Shown here piece after piece: positions 53,194 to 63,082 of a stretch of 64,000 bases of DNA (positions within the stretch are counted from its first letter, which is position 1; each line of letters begins with the position of its first letter). Source of the DNA: Actinomadura sp. J1-007. GTDB lineage: Bacteria > Actinomycetota > Actinomycetes > Streptosporangiales > Streptosporangiaceae. The stretch lies in contig NZ_WING01000001.1 in the NCBI RefSeq assembly GCF_009793335.1, positions 2,790,001 to 2,854,000 of the forward strand. The letters run 5' to 3'. A program made the position numbers and the translations under genes. The notes below the pieces were generated by a model. The model had not been told where the DNA came from and searched no databases. It saw only the letters and a program-made list of their open reading frames with translations.

Positions 53194-54261
53194 TCAGTAG
53201 CCACCACCCGACCCGTAACCGCCGCCGGAGCCGTAACCGCCGCCGGAGCCGGAGCCGTAACCGCCGCCCGAACCCGCCCCGGAGCCGTAGCCTCCCGTGC
53301 CGCCGGAGCCGGAGGTCCCGGCGTTCGCGGTGACCTTCTTGCCCTGCTGGTTCACGACCCACCAGACGTTCTTGACGCCCTGGCCGTTGGTGTCACCGGC
53401 CCGCCGGTCCTGCGCGTAGTAGTACATCGGCCAGCCGTTGACCGTGAGCTGGCACCTGCCGTCGTCCTTGCGCTCGATGAAGCCGATCAGCTTGCGGTCG
53501 ATGCCCTCCAGCCTGAGCTTCTTCCAGCTCGTGAACGTCACCGGCGGCCACGCCTTCTTGCAGGCGCCGAAGCAGTTGGTCACCTTCGGCCGGTCCTTGT
53601 CGTACCGGTACATCGTCCGGCCCTTGCCGTCGGTGAGGATCGTGCCGAGCTTCGGGTCCCGTTCGGCCTTGACGGTCGTCCATCCGGCCCAGCGGCCCTG
53701 CCCTCCGCCCTGCCGCGCCGGCGGCGCCGCCGCCGCGCCCGCCTTCTTGCCGGTCGGCGCGCTGGCGTACCAGGTGCCGCCGACGCCCTGCCCCTTGACG
53801 TCGCCCGGACTGCGGTCCTTGGCGTACCGGTACAGCGGCCACCCGCCGAGCGTGACCTGCCACTTGCCGTCCGGCCGCTTGACCTTGCCGACGAGCGACC
53901 GCCGGACGCCCTTGAGCGCCGGGTCGCCCTCGCCCGCCCACACCGGCGGCCACGCCTTCGCGCAGGCGCCCATGCAGGTGGACGCGGGCGGCCGGGCGGT
54001 GTCGTCGTCGAAGCGGTACAGCGTCCTGCCGTCCCCGTCGGTGACGACCTTGCCGAGCTCGGCGACGCTCGCGACCTCCAGGGTCGTCGGCTCGGGGGCG
54101 GGCTCGGACGGATCGCCCGACGGGTCCGCCTCCGGCGCCTGCGACGTGCCCGCCGCCGCGTTCTTCTGCTTTCCGGTGCCCTCCGACCCGCACGCGGTCA
54201 GGAGCATCCCGGACGCGGTGAGGGCCGCCGCCGCTGGGACCGCCCAACGTGGGATGTGCAT
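53194..54261 (-). CDS. Lipoprotein with two secreted-repeat (SCO0930-like) domains
   Basis: 355 residues. Signal peptide with lipobox LLTACGSEG (Cys at about 24). Two copies of the COG4315-type repeat, each about 120 residues: TLEVASVAELGKVVTDGDGR...CMGACAKAWPPVW and TVKAERDPKLGTILTDGKGR...CFGACKKAWPPVT, with paired Gly-Trp-Pro-Leu/Met-Tyr motifs (GGWPLYRYAKD and NGWPMYYYAQD). The family is surface-exposed and of unknown function, with suggested heme or electron-transfer links. The C-terminus is a Gly-Ser-Tyr repeat (GGGYGSG), unusual for the family and encoded by a short DNA repeat at 53197-53285. Confidence 0.88.
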   Translation of the reverse strand: MHIPRWAVPAAAALTASGMLLTACGSEGTGKQKNAAAGTSQAPEADPSGDPSEPAPEPTTLEVASVAELGKVVTDGDGRTLYRFDDDTARPPASTCMGACAKAWPPVWAGEGDPALKGVRRSLVGKVKRPDGKWQVTLGGWPLYRYAKDRSPGDVKGQGVGGTWYASAPTGKKAGAAAAPPARQGGGQGRWAGWTTVKAERDPKLGTILTDGKGRTMYRYDKDRPKVTNCFGACKKAWPPVTFTSWKKLRLEGIDRKLIGFIERKDDGRCQLTVNGWPMYYYAQDRRAGDTNGQGVKNVWWVVNQQGKKVTANAGTSGSGGTGGYGSGAGSGGGYGSGSGGGYGSGGGYGSGGGY

Positions 54262-54465
54262 CTGGTGTCCTCCAAGTCGTTCGGGATCGCCGGGCAGTAC
54301 GGTGAACGACGCGGAAGGGGTTCAACCGCCATCCCGCGCGGATCGGGACACCGGCCTCTCACCGGGACGAACGTGTTGACCGACACTCCACGGAAGGGGA
54401 ACCCGGCGGCTCCGCGCCGGGTCGGATCCCCTGAGCCCGCCCCCACGTCAGATGAGGTAGCACCA

Positions 54466-55668
54466 GTGACCACCCCCGGCCCCGGCGCCGCCCCGCCCTC
54501 CCGGCCCGACCGGCCCGACCGACCGGCCGTCGACCTGGCCAAGGGCGGCGGCCCGTCCCGCGCGCACGGCTCGTTGCGGCCGGACGGGCGGGACGCCGCG
54601 CGCCGGGCCCCTGCGGCGGAAGCCGGGCCCGGGGCGTCGGGGCCGGCATGGCTCGTCGTGCCGGCCCGGGTGATCGCTTTCGTGGTCGTCGTGCCGTTCC
54701 GGCTGGTCTACGACCTAGTGATGGCGGGCGCGCGGGCGATCGACGCGGGAGCGCGCTGGATCGGGCGGCTGCTGTACGCGTGGCTGCTCCGGCCGCCCGC
54801 CCGCGGACTGGCGTGGCTCGGACGCGCCGTCGCCCGCCTGTTCCTCGCCATCGGACGCGGCGTCGCCGGGTTGCTCGACCTGCTGGTCGTCCGGCCCGTC
54901 CGCTGGCTGGCCGTCGTGGTGGTCTGGGGCGTGCTCCGCCTTTTCGGCCGCGGAACGGGACGGCTCGGCAGTTGGATCCGCCGCGTCCTGCTCGCGCCGA
55001 TCGGACGTTTCTTCGCCGCCATCGGCGGGGCCATCGCGATGGGCTTCGGCGCCGTTCTCGCCTTTGTCGGACGGACGCTCGAACTGCTGCTCGTCAACCC
55101 GCTCTCCTGGCTGCTGCGCAATACGGCACTCGTGCTGCGGGCGGTCCTCACCGCCATCGGGACCGGGCTGGCCTGGCTGCTCGGCGTACTGATCGTGCTC
55201 CCGGCCGTCCTGCTCTGGCGGTACGTTCTGTGGCCGCCGCTCCGCGGAATCGCCTGGATCTGCACCCGGATCGGCCACGGCATCGCCCGCGCCGCCGTCG
55301 CGCTAGGCGCCGCTTTCATGTGGGCGTGGCGCGCGGTCGCCGCCGTGCTGCGTTTCCTCGCGCGAATCCTTTTCGTGCTGCCCGCCGTCGTGATCTGGCG
55401 TTACTTCCTCGCCCCGATCCTGCGCGGAATAGCAGAGGGCGGACGGCTCGCAGGCCGGTTCCTACGCTGGCTTTGGAACGTGCTCGTCATGGCCCCGGCC
55501 CGCTGGACCAAGGCCAACGTGCTGCGCCCGATCGGCCTCGGCGTCCGCCGCACCTGGCAGGTCTCCGTCCGCGACCCGCTGCGTTGGACGAACCACAACC
55601 TCATCGCCCCCGTACGCCAGACGGCCCGCGACGTCCGCCTCCAACTCCGCCGCGCCTTCCGCGGCTGA
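54466..55668 (+). CDS. Multi-helix membrane protein with internal repeats, unknown function
   Basis: 400 residues from GTG 54466 (GAGGT upstream); the frame is open from 54256 but the earlier part is not protein-like. After a disordered N-terminus of about 60 residues come many amphipathic and hydrophobic helices rich in Arg at their ends. A block recurs about 60 residues apart: [20 protein letters not shown] and [20 protein letters not shown], with related LLAPIGRF and LLRPPARG earlier. The Arg-capped hydrophobic helices suggest a membrane-associated scaffold or envelope protein. I do not recognise the family. Confidence 0.72.
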   Translation: MTTPGPGAAPPSRPDRPDRPAVDLAKGGGPSRAHGSLRPDGRDAARRAPAAEAGPGASGPAWLVVPARVIAFVVVVPFRLVYDLVMAGARAIDAGARWIGRLLYAWLLRPPARGLAWLGRAVARLFLAIGRGVAGLLDLLVVRPVRWLAVVVVWGVLRLFGRGTGRLGSWIRRVLLAPIGRFFAAIGGAIAMGFGAVLAFVGRTLELLLVNPLSWLLRNTALVLRAVLTAIGTGLAWLLGVLIVLPAVLLWRYVLWPPLRGIAWICTRIGHGIARAAVALGAAFMWAWRAVAAVLRFLARILFVLPAVVIWRYFLAPILRGIAEGGRLAGRFLRWLWNVLVMAPARWTKANVLRPIGLGVRRTWQVSVRDPLRWTNHNLIAPVRQTARDVRLQLRRAFRG

Positions 55669-55731
55669 CGCCCGCCGAACGCAGGCCATCAAGGCACCGA
55701 GAACAAGGGCTTTCCCCGCCCAAAAGAAAGC

Positions 55732-55764
55732 CGCGCCGGTCCCGTACGAGACGGGACCGGCGCG
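55732..55764 (-). terminator. Intrinsic terminator of the DUF6243 gene
   Basis: CGCGCCGGTCCCGT (55732-55745) and ACGGGACCGGCGCG (55751-55764), perfect 14-bp stem, 5-nt loop. On the minus strand it is followed by GGCTTTCTTTT, a real T-tract, five bases after the stop codon. It may also stop the convergent membrane-protein transcript. Confidence 0.85.
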
Positions 55765-55769
55765 AGCCG

Positions 55770-56024
55770 TCATTCTTCTTCTGCTGCTGTCACGCGCCCT
55801 TCAGGAGCGCCTGCGGAGACTTCTCCGGTCGTGCGCTCCTCAAGGTCTTCTCCGTTCACGCGGTCTTCGGAACGTTCGCGCATCTTGCGGAGCAGTTCCT
55901 TTTTCTGGGCGAGCGGGTCGTTGCCGCTCGTTCCCGTCGATCCGCGTCCGCCGCGCAGTTGGTTGCGGGGGATCGACTGGCGTTGACCGCCAACGCCCAG
56001 AAGGCCGTTGCGACGCTTGGACAT
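55770..56024 (-). CDS. DUF6243 family small basic protein
   Basis: 84 residues. The N-terminus [20 protein letters not shown] and the central [14 protein letters not shown] match the DUF6243 pattern of actinomycetes: short, basic and probably partly disordered. The C-terminus is acidic (GRVTAAEEE). Function unknown. ATG at 56024 (GAGAACCCC upstream). Confidence 0.82.
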   Translation of the reverse strand: MSKRRNGLLGVGGQRQSIPRNQLRGGRGSTGTSGNDPLAQKKELLRKMRERSEDRVNGEDLEERTTGEVSAGAPEGRVTAAEEE

Positions 56025-56285
56025 GGGGTTCTCCCGTCCGGCTGGTGTGCTGTGCGAATGCGTACTGCACCCAGGTCCGGCCGCGCGGGAGCGGTGCTCC
56101 GGCCCGAAGGCCGGTCGTGCTCAGGCCCGGCGGAACCCGGTGAGGGCGGGGGCCGGGGGCTTCGCGCGCAGCGGCGTGGGCCACCACGCGGTGGCGCAGG
56201 TGTTGAGCAACATGGGCCACACGCTAGGAGGCGGCGCGGCGGCCCCTCAACCGGTTTTTCCGGGCGGGCTGGGATACTCGTGCCG

Positions 56286-57356
56286 ATGTATCGACTTCTG
56301 TTCTCACTGGTCATCACCCGGGTCTCGGCGGAGACCATCCATCACCTGACGATGCGGGCGCTGCGCGCGATCCAGGCCGTACCGGGCGCCGCGCCGTTGC
56401 TGCGCCGCCTGCTCGGGCGCGCCGACCCGGCGCTGACCGTGCGCGCGCTCGGGCTGGAGTTCCCCGGGCCGCTCGGGCTGGCGGCGGGGTTCGACAAGGA
56501 CGCGCGGGCGTACGAGGCGCTCGGCGCGTTCGGCTTCGGGCACGTCGAGATCGGCACCGTCACCGGGCGCGCCCAGCCGGGCAACCCGAGGCCGCGGCTG
56601 TTCCGGCTGGTCCGGGACCGCGCGGTGATCAACCGGATGGGCTTCAACAACGAGGGCTCGGACGCCGCCGCCCGCCGCCTGCGGCGCCGCCGTCCGGGCA
56701 CGATCGTCGGCGTCAACATCGGCAAGACCAAGGCCGTCCCGGAGGCCGAGGCCGCCGCCGACTACGTGGCGAGCACCGAGCGCCTCGCGCCGTACGCCGA
56801 CTACCTCGTCGTCAACGTCAGCTCCCCCAACACGCCGGGACTGCGCGACCTCCAGGCCGTGGAGCACCTGCGCCCGCTCCTCGCGGCCGTGCGGGAGGCC
56901 GCCGACCGGGTCGCGCCGCGCCGGGTGCCGCTGCTGGTCAAGATCGCCCCCGATCTGGCGGACGGCGACGTGGACGCGGTCGCCGACCTCGCCCTCGAAC
57001 TCGGCCTCGACGGGATCATCGCGACCAACACCACGATCGCCCGCGAGGGCCTCGCCTCCGACGCCGCGCTGGTCAAGGAGGCGGGCGGGCTGTCCGGCGC
57101 GCCGCTGAAGGACCGTTCGCTGGAGGTGCTGCGGCGGCTGCGCGCCCGCGCCGGCGACCGGCTCGTCCTGGTCTCGGTCGGCGGCGTCGAGGACGCCGGC
57201 GACGCGTGGGAGCGGATCCGGGCGGGCGCGACGCTCGTCCAGGGCTACACCGCGATGATCTACGGCGGACCGTTCTGGGCCCGGCGCGTCCACCGCGATC
57301 TGGCCGCGCGCCTGCGCGGCAGCGCGTTCCGCACCCTGGACGAAGCCCGCCGCTGA
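56286..57356 (+). CDS. pyrD: Dihydroorotate dehydrogenase (quinone), class 2
   Basis: 356 residues. The membrane-associating N-terminal helices ([20 protein letters not shown]) are typical of class 2, which passes electrons to quinone. FMN barrel features: [48 protein letters not shown] with the ring-binding Asn/Phe, [14 protein letters not shown] carrying the catalytic Ser loop, [17 protein letters not shown] and [20 protein letters not shown]. It makes orotate for pyrimidine synthesis. ATG at 56286; not adjacent to other pyr genes. Confidence 0.96.
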   Translation: MYRLLFSLVITRVSAETIHHLTMRALRAIQAVPGAAPLLRRLLGRADPALTVRALGLEFPGPLGLAAGFDKDARAYEALGAFGFGHVEIGTVTGRAQPGNPRPRLFRLVRDRAVINRMGFNNEGSDAAARRLRRRRPGTIVGVNIGKTKAVPEAEAAADYVASTERLAPYADYLVVNVSSPNTPGLRDLQAVEHLRPLLAAVREAADRVAPRRVPLLVKIAPDLADGDVDAVADLALELGLDGIIATNTTIAREGLASDAALVKEAGGLSGAPLKDRSLEVLRRLRARAGDRLVLVSVGGVEDAGDAWERIRAGATLVQGYTAMIYGGPFWARRVHRDLAARLRGSAFRTLDEARR

Positions 57357-57467
57357 CCCACGCCGGCGCCCCTTCGCCGCACCTCCTCATCGCCTCCGGC
57401 GGGGTCTTTGCCGGGTGGTGCCGGGGAGATGGGCGTACGCAGACGCCCCCGGCGGCAGCGTGCAGGT

Positions 57468-58796
57468 ATGGCGATCTCGCGCGATGTCCTGGTGGGGCGG
57501 GTCGCGGTCACCGCCGCCGTCGCGGTGCCCGCCGTGGTCCTGCGGCTGGCCGGCGTGCACGTGCCGCCCGTCGCCGGGATGTTCCTGTACGGGGCGGGCG
57601 TCCTCGCGGCGGCCGTCCTGCTGATGTGGGCGGCCGAGACCGCGCGGGTGGACATGTCCGGCGCGCTCGCGCTGGCCCTCCTCGCCCTGATCGCCGTCCT
57701 GCCCGAGTACGCGGTGGACCTGTACTACGCCTACCGCGCCGGGTCGGAACCGGCCTACACCGCGTACGCCGCGGCCAACATGACCGGCGCCAACCGGCTG
57801 CTCGTCGGCGTCGGCTGGGCGCTGGTCGTCCTGGCGTTCGCGCTCGGCGCCCGCCGGACCGGCCGGCACCGCCAGCCCCGCGGCCGGTCCCCCGGCGCCG
57901 CGCCCGGCCCGGACGGACCGAACGGACCGGACGGACCGGACGGCGCGGACGGCGCGCAGACGCGAGAGGCGGTGCCGCGGCGGGACGTCCATCTCAGCGG
58001 CCACCACCGGATCGAGCTGGGCTTCCTCGCGATCGCCGCGGTGATCGCGTTCATCCCGTCGCTGACGGCCGAGATCGGCTGGTACGTGTCGATCCTGCTG
58101 ATCGCGCTGTACGTCGCGTACATCCTCAGGATCGCGCGGTCGGGCGGCCAGGACGCGGAGGAGCTCGTCGGCGTCCCCGAACGGCTCGCGGCCCTGCCGG
58201 CGGTGCCGCGCCGCGTGGCGACGTGGGGCGGGTTCCTGGTGGGCGCGCTGATCATCTTCGCGTCGGCGGAACCGTTCGCCGAGTCGCTGGTGGAGGCGGG
58301 CTCGTCGCTCGGCATCGACGAGTTCCTGCTGGTGCAGTGGCTCGCTCCGCTGGCCTCGGAGGCGCCCGAGCTGATCGTCGCGGTGGTGTTCGCCTGGCGG
58401 CTGCGCGACAACGACGCGATCGGCGCCCTGCTCTCCAGCAAGATCAACCAGTGGACGCTGCTGATCGGCACCCTGCCGCTCGCCTACAAGGTCGGCGGCG
58501 GGGACTGGTCGCTGCCGCTCGACTCGCGGCAGACCGAGGAGGTCCTGCTGACCGCGGCGCAGACGGTGCTCGGCCTCGCGCTGCTCATCGACCTGTACTT
58601 CCGGCGCTGGGAGGCGGCGCTGCTGTTCGCGCTGTTCGCGGTGCAGTTCGTCCTGCCGGGCGAGACCGCGCGGCTGGTGCTGTCGGGCGTCTACCTCGCG
58701 ATCGGCTTCACCGTGCTGGGCGTCCGGCACCGCGACCTCGGGCTGGCGATGGGCGCGGTCGTCCTGCCGCTCGTCCCGGTCAACCGAGGGAAGTGA
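57468..58796 (+). CDS. CaCA-family sodium/calcium (cation) exchanger
   Basis: 442 residues, about 10-11 helices. The two alpha-repeats that form the ion pathway are visible: LIAVLPEYAVDLYYAYRAGS with AANMTGANRLLVG, and LAPLASEAPELIVAVVFAWR with ALLSSKINQWTLL. Each carries the conserved Pro-Glu. The central cytoplasmic loop holds a low-complexity Gly/Pro/Asp repeat (GPDGPDGADG) encoded at about 57909-57957. It exchanges Ca2+ or other cations for Na+ or H+. ATG at 57468 with GCAGGT upstream. The last 17 bases overlap the convergent methyltransferase. Confidence 0.9.
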   Translation: MAISRDVLVGRVAVTAAVAVPAVVLRLAGVHVPPVAGMFLYGAGVLAAAVLLMWAAETARVDMSGALALALLALIAVLPEYAVDLYYAYRAGSEPAYTAYAAANMTGANRLLVGVGWALVVLAFALGARRTGRHRQPRGRSPGAAPGPDGPNGPDGPDGADGAQTREAVPRRDVHLSGHHRIELGFLAIAAVIAFIPSLTAEIGWYVSILLIALYVAYILRIARSGGQDAEELVGVPERLAALPAVPRRVATWGGFLVGALIIFASAEPFAESLVEAGSSLGIDEFLLVQWLAPLASEAPELIVAVVFAWRLRDNDAIGALLSSKINQWTLLIGTLPLAYKVGGGDWSLPLDSRQTEEVLLTAAQTVLGLALLIDLYFRRWEAALLFALFAVQFVLPGETARLVLSGVYLAIGFTVLGVRHRDLGLAMGAVVLPLVPVNRGK

Positions 58797-60309
58797 CCTC
58801 GAAGAAGCCGTCCGCGACCAGCTCGGGCAGCACCCCGGCCGCGTGCGCCCGGACCTGGCCGGGGTCGGCGCCGGTCAGTTGCGCGATGGCGTCCAGGAGC
58901 GGCGCGAGCGGGAGGGTGCCGTCGCAGACCCCGGCGAGCGCCGCCTCGACCGTCCCGACCCCGGCCGCGCGGCGGAGCCGTTCGCCCTGACGGAGAACGA
59001 TCCGCTCGGGGTCCTCGGCGCCGGGCGGCCCGATCTGCTCCTGCGAGACGCCCGCGGCCGTACGGAGCCGGATCCGGTCGAGCGCGCCCGGTTGTGCACA
59101 GGCTGTGGAAAACTCTGCGGCGGCGGCGAGGCCGTCCAGGACCCGGTCCGCGTACGCCCCCACCGGCTGCCCGACCGCGTGCCGCGACTCCTCGACGCGC
59201 ACGGCGGGACGGGCCGCGCCGGTGCGGCGCAGCGTGATCCAGCCGAACCCGATCCCGGTCACCCGCTGCCGTTCGAAGTCGTCCAGCCAGGCGTCGTAGC
59301 GGGCGCGGTACTCGGGCGTGCCGGTCTCGCAGGAGTCGCGCAGCCAGAGTTCGGCGTACTCGGCTGGATCCTGGACGTCGCGCTGCACGACCCACGCGTC
59401 GCAGCCCGACTCCTCGACCCACGCGCCGACGCGTTCCTCCCAGGAGAACCCGTCGATATGCAGCCAGTTGGCCAGGAACTGGCAGTGCCCGCCGTCGTTC
59501 AGCAGGGCCGGCGACTCGGTGACGAGGCGGCGGCAGAACGCGTCGCCCGGCATTCCCGACTCGCGGTAGACGTACCGCCCGGCGGGCGCGACGACGAACG
59601 GCGGGTTCGACACGATCAGGTCGAAACGCCGGTCGCGTACGGGATCGAGGAGGGAGCCCTCCAGCATTTCGACGCCGTCCAGGCCGGAGAGCGCGAAGCT
59701 CATCGCCGCCAGTTCGAGCGCGCGCGGATTGACGTCCGTGGCAGTGATCCGGCCCGGCCGCGGGCGCGCGGAGCCGTCCGCGAGATGCACGGCCTGCACG
59801 CCGCAGCCCGTGCCCAGATCGAGAACGTTGTCCACAGGCTTGTGGACAACGAGGCGCGCCAGGTTGGCGGACGCGCCGCCCGCCCCGACGACGTGATCGT
59901 CCGCCGGAACGGCACCGGACCCCGGCCGCACCTTCAGATCCGAGACGGCGTAGCCGGCGTGGCCGCCGCCGTCCGCCACCGATTCCAGGGGCTCGACGTG
60001 CAGCAGCGCCCGCAGCTCCCCGCCGGAACGTTCGGCCAGGCCCGAGGCGATCAGGTCGTCCGCCAGCCGCCCGAGCGCCGCCCCTTCCCCCGGAGCGTCC
60101 GCCGCGACGGGCACCTGCAACCAGAACAGCCGGGTCAGCGCCTCAAGCCGCGTCCCGCCGCGCGTGCCGCGCAGCGCCGGGACGATCTCGTCCCGCGCAA
60201 GCGCGCCGCCCGCGACCGGGCCGAGCAGCTCGCGCACCCCGGCGACGCTGTAGCCGGCCTCCTCGAACGCGGAACGGACACGGCGGAGGACTTCACGATG
60301 ATCGGACAC
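58780..60309 (-). CDS. HemK-like SAM-dependent methyltransferase with N-terminal DUF7059-type domain
   Basis: 509 residues from GTG 60309. An N-terminal helical domain of about 120 residues (EVLRRVRSAFEEAGYSVAGV) precedes the methyltransferase core: DLGTGCGVQAVHLADG (motif I), TATDVNPRALELAA, and FDLIVSNPPFVVAPAGR with the NPPF motif for amide or nucleobase nitrogen. The protein continues for 200 residues with a winged-helix-like C-terminus. The NPPF motif suggests methylation of protein Gln or RNA/DNA bases. Two TGTGGA/TCCACA-like sequences inside the gene (near 59100 and 59835) are coding. Confidence 0.88.
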   Translation of the reverse strand: MSDHREVLRRVRSAFEEAGYSVAGVRELLGPVAGGALARDEIVPALRGTRGGTRLEALTRLFWLQVPVAADAPGEGAALGRLADDLIASGLAERSGGELRALLHVEPLESVADGGGHAGYAVSDLKVRPGSGAVPADDHVVGAGGASANLARLVVHKPVDNVLDLGTGCGVQAVHLADGSARPRPGRITATDVNPRALELAAMSFALSGLDGVEMLEGSLLDPVRDRRFDLIVSNPPFVVAPAGRYVYRESGMPGDAFCRRLVTESPALLNDGGHCQFLANWLHIDGFSWEERVGAWVEESGCDAWVVQRDVQDPAEYAELWLRDSCETGTPEYRARYDAWLDDFERQRVTGIGFGWITLRRTGAARPAVRVEESRHAVGQPVGAYADRVLDGLAAAAEFSTACAQPGALDRIRLRTAAGVSQEQIGPPGAEDPERIVLRQGERLRRAAGVGTVEAALAGVCDGTLPLAPLLDAIAQLTGADPGQVRAHAAGVLPELVADGFFEVTSLG

Positions 60310-60399
60310 CCGCCAATCCTGCCGCCTCCCCCGTCGCCCCACAGCCCAACCCGGCGGCGAGTCGGTGGCCCCGGTTCCAAGGGTCGCCGGACCCGGGGG

Positions 60400-61260
60400 T
60401 CAGCGGAAGTAGCCCTGGAAGCCCTTGGCGAGGGACTCGGCGATGCGCTGGCGGAACGACGCGCTGGAGAGCTTGGCGGCGTCGCTCTTGTTGCGCATGT
60501 TGCCGCACTCGATGAAGACCTTCGGGACCGTCGAGAGGTTGAGGCCGCCGAGGTCGCTGCGCTTGTCGAGGGCCTGCTCCCCGATGTAGCTGGAGTAGGC
60601 GATCCCGGTGCCCGAGTGGTACGCGTCGCGCAGGGCCTTGCCGAGCCGCTGCGACGCCGGGACGGCCTTGGCGTTGTGGCCCTTCACCGCGATCGGCTCG
60701 ATGATGTGGAAGCCGTGCCCGGCCGCGGGCGCGCCGTCGGCGTGGACGGACAGCGCGGCGTCGGCCTTGAGGCGGTTGCCGATCGCGGCGCGTTCGGTGA
60801 TGCACGGGCCGACGCCGGTGTCGTTCGGCCGGGTCAGCGTCACCTTGGCGCCGCTCGCGCGCAGCAGCCTGGCGAGCCGGTTGGACACGTCCCAGGTGAA
60901 CGCGTGCTCGTCGTAGCCCGCGTTCGTGCTGGTGCCGCTGGTGTCGCACTCCTTGCGGCCGTTGCCGATGTCGACCTGCTTGTTGATCTGCGCCGGGTGC
61001 GCACCGTTGCCGCCGTTGTGGCCGGGATCGAGGACGATCACCTTGCCGCGCAGGGACGAGCCGTCCTTCGCGGGGGCCCCGCCGCCGCCGTCGCTCGGCC
61101 CGCGGGCCCCGGCCGGCGCGGTCCCGCCGGCCGTCGGCGGCGTCGCCGTCTCGCCGCTCTTCGAGCCGCCGGAGTCGGAGGAGGAGCCCCCGCACGCGGC
61201 GAGCGCGCCGAGGCACAGCGCGATACCGGCGACCGCGGGGCCGCCTCGATGGATGCGCAC
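60400..61260 (-). CDS. N-acetylmuramoyl-L-alanine amidase (amidase_3) lipoprotein
   Basis: 286 residues from GTG 61260 (GGGAGG 10 bases upstream). Signal peptide with lipobox LGALAACGGS, then a Gly/Ser/Pro linker. The zinc amidase domain begins at KVIVLDPGHNGGNGAHPAQI (zinc His), LKADAALSVHADGAPAAGHG (zinc His), and VFIECGNMRNKSDAAKL with the catalytic Glu. It cleaves the amide between N-acetylmuramic acid and the stem peptide in cell-wall remodelling. A conserved Cys pair in GRKECDTSGT and GPCITE may form a disulfide, as in relatives. Confidence 0.95.
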   Translation of the reverse strand: MRIHRGGPAVAGIALCLGALAACGGSSSDSGGSKSGETATPPTAGGTAPAGARGPSDGGGGAPAKDGSSLRGKVIVLDPGHNGGNGAHPAQINKQVDIGNGRKECDTSGTSTNAGYDEHAFTWDVSNRLARLLRASGAKVTLTRPNDTGVGPCITERAAIGNRLKADAALSVHADGAPAAGHGFHIIEPIAVKGHNAKAVPASQRLGKALRDAYHSGTGIAYSSYIGEQALDKRSDLGGLNLSTVPKVFIECGNMRNKSDAAKLSSASFRQRIAESLAKGFQGYFR

Positions 61261-61514
61261 AGGGCCGGATCCTCCCGTGATGAGTTCGTTATGGCCCTGC
61301 CAGTCTGCACACCGATATGCGTTCGTCAAACGAAGACGCCGGAAACGCCGCCGGCCGGACACGCTCTTCCGCGGAAACGGCACGTCCTTCCCCGGGAACG
61401 GCACGCCGCCGGCGGGGGCGGCGCCTCACACGCGACGAAGCGCCGTCGCGGCCGCGCCCTCCCCTTGAGGTCGCACGGCCGCGACGGCGCCCGGACTCCG
61501 GCGCCGCGAACCGG

Positions 61515-61778
61515 TCAGTGGAACGTGTCCTCCTTGCCCAGCAGCGCGGCGAGCGCACGCGCCTCGTCCGCGTCCAGGCCCAGCACCACGCGGGGGCGCC
61601 CCCACGGGTGGTCGATCGAGTGGGCCACGTAGCTGGCGACGGACTCCGAGACCTGTTCGGCCAGTCCGCGCGCGTGCCGCCATTCCGACCACGCGCGCTC
61701 CAACTCATTCGCCGCACGCTGCGCGCACGACACCAATTCCGGATCACGCACGAGACATCGACCCCCCTGGGTGAACAT
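61515..61778 (-). CDS. Small hypothetical protein
   Basis: 87 residues from ATG 61778 (GGGAAGGATC upstream); a GTG at 61751 is the alternative. Helical N-terminal half (LVSCAQRAANELERAWSEWR, GLAEQVSESVASYVA) and a C-terminal WGRPRVVLGLDADEARALAA. No domain recognised. Its context, between the amidase and LacI genes on the same strand, gives no role. Confidence 0.65.
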   Translation of the reverse strand: MFTQGGRCLVRDPELVSCAQRAANELERAWSEWRHARGLAEQVSESVASYVAHSIDHPWGRPRVVLGLDADEARALAALLGKEDTFH

Positions 61779-61987
61779 GATCCTTCCCGTGACCACTCGG
61801 CGAAGTCCCCGCCCCCGGACGGCCTCCCCCGAGACCGGCCCGGCGGCGCGGTTCCCCCGACCCGCCGAACGGTGCCTACCATTAACCCCCGCGAGCGGCT
61901 CGCGGCGCGGCGATTCCAGCAGGCTTGGCCGGCCCGTTACCCGCAGCCGACCACTTCGAGGGAGAGTCCCGGTCCGGTCCGCGCCGC

Positions 61988-63082
61988 TCACACGGCGGGC
62001 GCGGGACCCGTCGTCGAACGTACGACGAGATGCGGCACCACGAGGTTCTGCCGGGCGACGCGCCCGGGGTCGCCGATACGGGCCGTCAGCAATTCCGCCG
62101 CGACCCGTCCCATATCCCGGCGCGGCTGGTCGACGCTCGTCAGCGAGATGTGCCGGATCGCCGCGAGGTGGGTGTTGTCGTAGCCGACGATCGACAGCCG
62201 TTCGGGCACGGACATCTCCAGCTCGTCCGCCGCCGACAGCGCGCCGGTCGCGACCAGGTCGTTCGGCGCGAAGATCGCGGTCGGCCGGCGGTCCCGGGAC
62301 AGCAGCGCGCGGGCGGCGCGGTAGCCGCCCTCCTCGGTGAAGTCGCCCGCCTCCACCACGATCTCCTCGGTCAGGCCGTGCCGCCGCATCGCCTTCTCGT
62401 ACCCCGCGCGCCGGTAGCGGGCGGTGGTCGAGCGGGCCCCCTCGATGTGCGCGATGCGGCGATGGCCGAGCTCCACCAGGTGGTCGACGGCGAGGATCGC
62501 GCCGAGCTCGTCGTCGTCCACGACGATGTCGACGCCGTGCACGTCGCGTTCGCCGACGACCACGACCGGCACGCTCGCCGCCGCCTCCTTGAGCGAGTCG
62601 GGCACGACGCTCAGCAGCACCAGCCCGTCCACCCGCATCTCCAGGAACGCCTCGACCGCCTCGGCCTCGAACAGCGGATCCCAGCGCCCGCTGCCGACCA
62701 GCATCCGCAACCCGGCGCCGTGCAGGCTCTCCTGGAGCCCGTCGAGGAACTCGGCGAAGAACGGGTTGTGCAGGTCGGCCACTATCGCGCCGATCAGCCT
62801 GGTGCGCCCCTCCACCAGGCTCCGCGCGACCGCGTTCGGCCGGTATCCGAGCTCCCGCGCCGCTTGCAGCACAGCCTGCCTGCGCCGCTCGCTGACGTGC
62901 GGCGACCCGCGCATCACCAGCGACACCAGCGACTTGGAAACGCCCGCGCGCTCGGCGACGTTGCGGATCGTCGGCTTCGGAGCGGGTACGGGCCTCCCCT
63001 CCGGGCGGCGCGGCGCGGGGATCACACCGTCGCGCGCTCCGGGCCTCTCCTCGCGCGGGGGACTTCCTTCACTTGCTGACAT
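61988..63082 (-). CDS. LacI-family transcriptional regulator
   Basis: 364 residues. A disordered N-terminal extension of about 35 residues precedes the LacI helix-turn-helix and hinge: TIRNVAERAGVSKSLVSLVM, RGSPHVSERRRQAVLQAA and ELGYRPNAVARSLVEG. The periplasmic-binding-like effector domain follows (LIGAIVADLHNPFFAEFLDG, PTAIFAPNDLVATGALSAAD, SIVGYDNTHLAAIRHISLTS). LacI proteins sense sugars. No transport or sugar gene is adjacent; the sugar ABC operon at 44-49 kb has no regulator of its own, but a link is speculation. Confidence 0.93.
   Translation of the reverse strand: MSASEGSPPREERPGARDGVIPAPRRPEGRPVPAPKPTIRNVAERAGVSKSLVSLVMRGSPHVSERRRQAVLQAARELGYRPNAVARSLVEGRTRLIGAIVADLHNPFFAEFLDGLQESLHGAGLRMLVGSGRWDPLFEAEAVEAFLEMRVDGLVLLSVVPDSLKEAAASVPVVVVGERDVHGVDIVVDDDELGAILAVDHLVELGHRRIAHIEGARSTTARYRRAGYEKAMRRHGLTEEIVVEAGDFTEEGGYRAARALLSRDRRPTAIFAPNDLVATGALSAADELEMSVPERLSIVGYDNTHLAAIRHISLTSVDQPRRDMGRVAAELLTARIGDPGRVARQNLVVPHLVVRSTTGPAPAV

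Noticed and set aside
52929..53333. Plus-strand open frame of 134 codons
   Set aside because: Arg/Ser-rich, overlaps the terminator and the antisense of the lipoprotein tail; no ribosome site.
59095..59110. DnaA-box-like TTGTGCACAGG and TGTGGAAA near 59091-59112, possible replication origin
   Set aside because: They lie inside the methyltransferase coding sequence, are few, and no dnaA/dnaN genes are near.
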